A DNA stretch of 8,927 nt from DASTHS01 sp035718085 (lineage in GTDB: Bacteria; Actinomycetota; Acidimicrobiia; Acidimicrobiales; Palsa-688), in the NCBI GenBank assembly GCA_035718085.1, contig DASTHS010000218.1, forward strand, positions 1 to 8,927, in the 5' to 3' direction. The notes under the pieces were generated by a model. The model made no database searches, had not been told where the DNA came from, and saw nothing but the letters and a program-made list of their open reading frames with translations. Numbering within the stretch: the stretch's first letter is position 1; each line of letters begins with the position of its first letter. This document shows, piece after piece, positions 5,264 to 8,927 of the stretch. A program made the translations under genes and the position numbers.

Positions 5264-6029
5264 GATCCTCGACGGGGTGCGCGTGCTGGTGACCGGAGCG
5301 ACCGACGGCCTGGGCCGGGCCATGGCGGCGGCGCTGGCCGACGAGGGCGCCGCCGTGGCCGTCACCGGCCGCGACCCCGCCCGTGCCGCGGCCGTCGCCG
5401 CAGAGATCGGCGCCGGCCGGCCCGGCCGGGTGGTCGGCGTCGGCGTCGACGTGCGCGACGACACCGCCGTGACCGACGGGGTCGCCGCCGTCACCGACGC
5501 CCTCGGCGGCATCGACGTGCTGGTCAACACCGCCGGCATCGGCATGCGCACCGTGAACCCGCGGTTCCTGTCGCAGCCGGGCCGCTTCTACGACGTCGAC
5601 CCGGACGGGTTCCGTGACCTGATGGCGACCAACGTGACCGGCTACTTCCTCATGGCCCGTGCCGTGGTGCCCGCGATGGTCGCGGCCGGCGCTGGCAAGG
5701 TGGTGAACGTCTCGATCAACGAGGCGACCATGCGCCGCAAGGGGTTCGTGCCCTACGGGCCGTCGCGGGCGGCCAGCGAGGCCATGTCGCAGATCATGGC
5801 CGCCGACCTCGACGGCACCGGCGTCACCGTCAACGTGGTGCTGCCGGGAGGGGCGACGCGCACCGGCATGATCCCCGACGGGGTGCCCGAGTCGGCCCGG
5901 GCAGCGCTGCTCGACCCCGCCGTGATGGGGCCGCCGGTGGTGTGGCTGGCGTCGAACGCCAGCGACGGGGTCACCGGGCGGCGGATCGTGGCGACGGAGT
6001 GGCCGCCGCCCGACCTCATCGCCGTCTGA
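5262..6029 (+). CDS. SDR-family NAD(P)-dependent oxidoreductase
   Basis: A 255-residue classical short-chain dehydrogenase/reductase. The Rossmann motif is TGATDGLG (11-18), followed by VTGRDPAR, VDVRDD (62-67), LVNTAG (87-92) and the structural N124 in MATNVTGYF. The catalytic region has S151 in VNVSINEAT and Y165 in PYGPSRAASEAM; the usual YxxxK lysine is arginine (R169). PGGATRTGMIPDG and a C-terminal WLASNASDGVTGRRI (228-242) complete the fold. TGR at 35-37 after the second strand may favour NADP(H), but this is weak. It would oxidise or reduce an alcohol/carbonyl pair; the substrate is unknown. The start has a strong ribosome site and its ATG shares two bases with the antisense ATG of the ankyrin gene. 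It converges with an alpha/beta hydrolase gene 37 bp away. Confidence 0.93.
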   Translation: MILDGVRVLVTGATDGLGRAMAAALADEGAAVAVTGRDPARAAAVAAEIGAGRPGRVVGVGVDVRDDTAVTDGVAAVTDALGGIDVLVNTAGIGMRTVNPRFLSQPGRFYDVDPDGFRDLMATNVTGYFLMARAVVPAMVAAGAGKVVNVSINEATMRRKGFVPYGPSRAASEAMSQIMAADLDGTGVTVNVVLPGGATRTGMIPDGVPESARAALLDPAVMGPPVVWLASNASDGVTGRRIVATEWPPPDLIAV

Positions 6030-6030
6030 A

Positions 6031-6049
6031 CTGCGCGGAGGGCGCGCAG
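6031..6049. terminator. Short hairpin between convergent SDR and hydrolase genes
   Basis: CTGCGCG (6031-6037) pairs exactly with CGCGCAG (6043-6049) around GAGGG, one base after the SDR stop and 18 bp from the hydrolase stop. Its position suits a shared terminator. The stem is short and there is no T-tract. Confidence 0.4.
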
Positions 6050-6066
6050 GTCGCGCCGTCCGGAGC

Positions 6067-6846
6067 TCAGCCGAGCGTCGCGGCGTCGAGGCGCCGCCAG
6101 AACGAGGCCAGAGCGCGGGCGCCGGCAGCGGGATCCTGCACCATCCACCAGTGACCGAGGCCGGCGAGCACGGCGGTGTCGGCTTGGGCGCGCTCGGCCG
6201 CCCATCGTGCCCGCGCCTCGCCGCCGGTGTACCCGTCGTCGGTGGCGATCACCACCAGGCCGGGGCGGGCGGCCGCCTTCGCCAGCTGCCCGCCGAGCTG
6301 CGCCATCGCCGGCTGGGCGGCGGAGCGGTACAGCGCCAGCACGCAGCGCCCCATGTCAGCGTCGTACCCCTCCGCCAGTGCCTGCGCCACGTCGGGACCG
6401 AGCCCCAGCGACCCGTACATCGCCGCCCGGTCGGGCAGGGGGAGGGCGGCGACGGCGGCCACCGCCTCCTCGCCCGCGCCCGGGGTCTGCCACACCTGCG
6501 CCAGGTCGTGCCAGGTGTAGTCGGGGGCGAAGCAGCCGGCGATGTCGCTCGCCCACGAGCGGATCAGGTCCGGTCGCTCGATGGCGATGCGCAGCACGTG
6601 GCCACCGCCCCAGTCGTGGCCGACGAGGTCGACCGGCTCGCCCATCGCCTCGAGCTCGGCTGCCAACCATGCGGCGTAGTCGTCGGCGGTGGCGCCGAAC
6701 CCGTCGGGCACCGGGGCCCCGAAGCCCGGCGGTGAGAGCGTCACGGCGTCGGGGTGCTCGAGCTCGGCCAGCATCGGCTCCCAGATGGCGGCGGTCTCCG
6801 GGTTGCCGTGCACGAACACGGCCCGGGTGCGTCGAGGCGCGGTCAT
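6067..6846 (-). CDS. Alpha/beta hydrolase, haloalkane dehalogenase / epoxide hydrolase-like
   Basis: A 259-residue single-domain alpha/beta hydrolase. The oxyanion-hole motif HGNPET is at residues 13-18, SPPGFG at 38-43, and the nucleophile elbow VGHDWGG at 75-81 places an aspartate (D78) where lipases have serine. That is the arrangement of haloalkane dehalogenases and epoxide hydrolases, which form an ester on Asp. The acid is probably D203 or D204 (ATDDGY), and the base is H232 in GLGHWWMVQDP. There is no signal peptide, so it is cytoplasmic. ATG 6846 has GGGGGAG 8 nt upstream. It follows the sulfatase on the same strand after a 79-bp gap and could belong to that operon or have its own promoter. 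The real substrate cannot be predicted. Confidence 0.9.
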   Translation of the reverse strand: MTAPRRTRAVFVHGNPETAAIWEPMLAELEHPDAVTLSPPGFGAPVPDGFGATADDYAAWLAAELEAMGEPVDLVGHDWGGGHVLRIAIERPDLIRSWASDIAGCFAPDYTWHDLAQVWQTPGAGEEAVAAVAALPLPDRAAMYGSLGLGPDVAQALAEGYDADMGRCVLALYRSAAQPAMAQLGGQLAKAAARPGLVVIATDDGYTGGEARARWAAERAQADTAVLAGLGHWWMVQDPAAGARALASFWRRLDAATLG

Positions 6847-6925
6847 TCCGATCTCTCCCCCTGATGCGGCCGGTACTCGCTCGGCCGAGTCGACGGCACC
6901 GTAGCGGTGGCCAGGCGTGCCTGTG

Positions 6926-8458
6926 TCAGACGGGGGCCTCCAGCTGGGGGCGGGGCCGGCGGGCGGGGGGCTGGGCGGCGAGGAGGTCGTCGACCAGGTC
7001 GTCGCGCATCGCCCGCCTGGCCGGGTCGTGCCAGAGGTTGACGAGCTGGAGCGGGTCGAGGGTCAGGTCGTAGAGCTCGCCCTCGGTGCCGTCGTGCACG
7101 GTGCCGGGCAGGTAGACGGTGCACACCCACCCGGCGCGGGTGATGGTGCGCAGGTGCACGGCCACGCCGAACAGCTCGCTGTCCCAGGAGGTGAGGGCGC
7201 TCTCCGGGCCGGCGCCGTCCGCGACGGGCAGCTCCTGGCCCTGCATCCACGCCGGCGGCTCGAGGCCGGCGATGCGGCAGACCGTCGGCGCCAGGTCGAC
7301 CAGGCCGACCGGGGAGCGCACCACGGCGGGGGTGGCGGCCGCCGACGGCGCCGGCCGCCAGACCAGCGGCAGGCGCATCAGCCCGTCGACGTGGTACGGC
7401 CCCTTGAACAGCAGGCCGAAGTCGCCCTGCAGCTCGCCGTGGTCGGTGGTGAAGATGACGTCGAGGTCGTCGCCCCACCCGCGGGCGGCGACGGCGTCGA
7501 GCACCCGGCCGAGGGCCTCGTCGATGAGCTCGCACTCGACGGCGTTGCGGGCGTTGACCTCCCGCACCTGGTCGGCGGTGAGGGTGGCGGGCACCCACTG
7601 CGCCGGTGCCTCGTAGTTCGACACCAGGGCCCCGTCGTACCAGAGCCGCCAGTGGCGGGCCTTGGCGTCGAGCACCGCCTCGCGCTGCTCGGGCGACGCC
7701 AGGTAGCCGGCGGGGAGCGGGACGTCCCGCCAGTCGACGCGGCCCATCTCCGACTCGGGCGGATCCCACGGGTGGTGGGGGTCGGGGAAGCTCATCCAGC
7801 AGAACCAGTCGTCGCCGGCGTCGAGCGAGTCGAGCCACGCGATGGTGCGATCGGCCACCCAGTCGGTGTGGTACCAGCCCCGGGGGATGGGGTTGACCTG
7901 CACCTGGGGGGCGCCGGTGTCGCCGCCCCCGGCGGCGTTGACCTGCAGCTCGCCGTCCACCGTGGCGTAGAACGCGCCCAGCGCCTCGGGGTGCTCGCGG
8001 CGCAGCCACCGGGCGTAGTGCAGCGTGCCCTGGGCGCCGTGCGCGGCCAGCTCCAGGTGCTCGAACCCGCGGTGCGCCCCGCCGGACGGGGTGGTGCCGG
8101 TGGCGGCCAGCGCGTTGTCGGGGAAGCGCAGGAACGGGTCGAAGAACGGCTCGAAGTGCGACTTGCCGACCAGGGCGGTGCGGTAGCCGGCGTGGCGGAG
8201 CAGGTCGGCGAACGAGGGGGCGTCGGCGGGCAGCGGGACCCCGTTCATCCACACGCCGTGGGTGGCGGGGTGCTGGCCGGTCAGGATGGTGGAACGCGAC
8301 GGCATGCAGACAACGGACTGGGGCACGGCCCGTTCGTAGCGGAGGCCGGACGCAGCCAGGCCGTCGACCACCGGCGTGCGGGCCAGGAGCCCCCCGTTGC
8401 AGCCCAGCGTGTCGTATCGCTGCTGATCGGTGGTCACCAGGAGGATCTTCCGGCCCAT
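6926..8458 (-). CDS. Formylglycine-dependent sulfatase (cytoplasmic type)
   Basis: A 510-residue sulfatase-family enzyme. The N-terminus has the metal-site TTDQQRYDTLG (D11, Q12) directly after the start, with no signal peptide. C51 in VVCMPSRSTILTG is the CxPSR site that a formylglycine-generating enzyme converts to the catalytic aldehyde. K99 and H101 (VGKSHF), the DPHHPW region (226-231), D339-H340 in TTDHGE and K352 complete the usual active site. ELYDLTLDPLQLVNLWHDP (461-479) is the typical C-terminal motif. It should hydrolyse a sulfate ester, or possibly a phosphonate, inside the cell. The start is fixed by AAGGAGG 6 nt upstream (8465-8471), and its ATG overlaps the TGA of the SRPBCC gene as TGATG, indicating translational coupling. 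Longer upstream frames run through the SRPBCC gene. No formylglycine-generating enzyme is visible here. Confidence 0.95.
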   Translation of the reverse strand: MGRKILLVTTDQQRYDTLGCNGGLLARTPVVDGLAASGLRYERAVPQSVVCMPSRSTILTGQHPATHGVWMNGVPLPADAPSFADLLRHAGYRTALVGKSHFEPFFDPFLRFPDNALAATGTTPSGGAHRGFEHLELAAHGAQGTLHYARWLRREHPEALGAFYATVDGELQVNAAGGGDTGAPQVQVNPIPRGWYHTDWVADRTIAWLDSLDAGDDWFCWMSFPDPHHPWDPPESEMGRVDWRDVPLPAGYLASPEQREAVLDAKARHWRLWYDGALVSNYEAPAQWVPATLTADQVREVNARNAVECELIDEALGRVLDAVAARGWGDDLDVIFTTDHGELQGDFGLLFKGPYHVDGLMRLPLVWRPAPSAAATPAVVRSPVGLVDLAPTVCRIAGLEPPAWMQGQELPVADGAGPESALTSWDSELFGVAVHLRTITRAGWVCTVYLPGTVHDGTEGELYDLTLDPLQLVNLWHDPARRAMRDDLVDDLLAAQPPARRPRPQLEAPV

Positions 8459-8853
8459 CAGCGGCCTCCTTCCATGAGATCGCGCAGGTGTTCCAGAGCG
8501 GCGCCCGCAGCCCCGGCCACCACCAGCGCCATGGTGGACGGGTCGGCATCGGCGCCGTAGGCCACGAGGCTGGTGCCGTCGCCGAGGTCGAACACGTCGA
8601 GCGTCGACAGGTGCTCCCGGAACAGAGGGGCGGTGATGCGGTACTGCAGGCGCCGGTCCACCGGATCGAGGGTGACGATCTCCTCCGGCATGGCCACGCC
8701 GCTGCGCGCCACGATCGTCCGGGTCCGGCCCTCCACCACGGCCGAGACGATGCCGGGGAACCACTCGGCGATGCGGCCCGGGTCCCCCACCATCTCCCAC
8801 ACCTCGCCGGCCGGCCGGCGGATCCGAACCTGCCTCCTAACGCTGGCGCGCAC
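8458..8853 (-). CDS. SRPBCC (START/polyketide-cyclase-fold) protein
   Basis: A 131-residue protein with the SRPBCC plan: an N-terminal strand (SVRRQVRIRRP), the helix pair PAGEVWEMVGDPGRIAEWFPG (14-34; W19 and the EWFPG turn are typical), central strands (AVVEGRTRTIVARSG, PEEIVTLDPVDRRLQYRI), and a long C-terminal helix (about 107-127). The fold encloses a hydrophobic cavity that binds lipids, steroids or polyketides, and many members have no known ligand. GTG 8853 lies 6 nt after a TACGGT -10 box with no ribosome site, so the message is probably leaderless. As first gene of a coupled pair with the sulfatase, it may bind or carry that enzyme's substrate or product (inference). Confidence 0.85.
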   Translation of the reverse strand: MRASVRRQVRIRRPAGEVWEMVGDPGRIAEWFPGIVSAVVEGRTRTIVARSGVAMPEEIVTLDPVDRRLQYRITAPLFREHLSTLDVFDLGDGTSLVAYGADADPSTMALVVAGAAGAALEHLRDLMEGGR

Positions 8854-8888
8854 CGCACCACCGTAACTATTGACTTAGGGTACGTCAA
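8854..8888 (-). promoter_or_regulatory. Promoter of the SRPBCC-sulfatase operon
   Basis: On the minus strand TTGACG (8888-8883) and TACGGT (8865-8860) are separated by 17 bp, and the -10 box is followed by 6 nt and then GTG 8853. This is a good actinobacterial sigma-70-type promoter with a leaderless start. Confidence 0.65.
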
Positions 8889-8898
8889 GAGTTACGGT
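8860..8898. promoter_or_regulatory. 39-bp inverted repeat, operator overlapping two divergent promoters
   Basis: ACCGTAACT (8860-8868) pairs with AGTTACGGT (8890-8898), and TTGAC (8870-8874) with GTCAA (8884-8888). The dyad centres on 8879 with only two mismatched positions in the arms outside the central GGG. It contains the -35 and -10 boxes of both strands. Such a dyad between divergent leaderless genes is the usual site of an autoregulating repressor, often TetR-like. Confidence 0.7.
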
Positions 8899-8905
8899 CG
8901 CTCCG
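8870..8905 (+). promoter_or_regulatory. Promoter of the gene leaving the right edge
   Basis: TTGACT (8870-8875) and TACGGT (8893-8898) are spaced by 17 bp, mirroring the opposite promoter. An ATG follows at 8906, 7 nt after the -10 box, again without a ribosome site. Confidence 0.55.
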
Positions 8906-8927
8906 ATGACCTCGCCGAGCGAGCCGG
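8906..8927 (+). CDS. Start of a plus-strand gene cut by the window edge
   Basis: Only MTSPSEP is visible. The call rests on the well-formed leaderless promoter immediately before the ATG. Its place opposite a dyad-controlled operon suggests a transcriptional regulator, for example of the TetR family, but the sequence available cannot show this. Confidence 0.4.

Noticed and set aside
6912..6923. CAGG-CGTG-CCTG repeat after the sulfatase stop region
   Set aside because: A four-base stem is too short to support a terminator.
6917..8560. Plus-strand open frame of 547 codons opposite the sulfatase
   Set aside because: Low-complexity V/G/A/H-rich translation with no motif, fully antisense to a sulfatase with all catalytic residues present.
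6843..8888. Minus-strand 681-codon frame overlapping both sulfatase and SRPBCC genes
   Set aside because: Arg/Pro-rich shadow in another frame of the same strand; the real genes have motifs, a ribosome site and a coupled junction.

Overview
The window is very GC-rich bacterial DNA with tight gene packing, GTG starts, 1-4 nt start/stop overlaps and promoters whose -10 box lies 6-7 nt before a start codon (leaderless transcripts). With the protein families present (LuxR-hydrolase fusions, CDF-like small transporters, DUF3237, cytoplasmic sulfatases) this points to a high-GC actinobacterium. An Acidimicrobiia-like host is my guess and cannot be proved from the window. I saw no insertion sequence, CRISPR array, tRNA or rRNA.

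Left end (1-1370): a reactive-sulfur-type locus. On the minus strand are the first 39 codons of an MFS-type membrane transporter and, upstream of it, a broken metallo-beta-lactamase/rhodanese gene (persulfide-dioxygenase type). The broken gene keeps only its N-terminus and its C-terminal rhodanese end. Divergent from it is an intact ArsR-rhodanese regulator, probably leaderless, with a small dyad at its promoter. A 32-codon ORF overlaps the regulator's stop, and a long GC hairpin closes the unit.

Middle (1373-4583): a divergent pair made of a DUF3237-SnoaL fusion (minus) and a three-part LuxR-HTH / alpha-beta hydrolase / degenerate cyclase-like protein (plus). They are separated by 136 bp holding two perfect GC-rich dyads. 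Next on the plus strand is a small six-helix CDF-like cation transporter.

Right half (4574-8927): an ankyrin-repeat protein (minus) whose best ATG overlaps the ATG of a divergent SDR oxidoreductase (plus); then, on the minus strand, a dehalogenase/epoxide-hydrolase-like hydrolase and a translationally coupled SRPBCC protein plus formylglycine-type sulfatase. The SRPBCC-sulfatase operon starts from a 39-bp inverted repeat that carries matching -35/-10 boxes on both strands. The other side appears to drive a gene starting at 8906 that runs off the window, possibly the local repressor.

The strongest points for follow-up are the symmetric divergent promoter-operator (8860-8898), the LuxR-hydrolase-pseudocyclase with its divergent DUF3237-SnoaL partner, and the sulfur locus in which the regulator survives but the enzyme gene has decayed.
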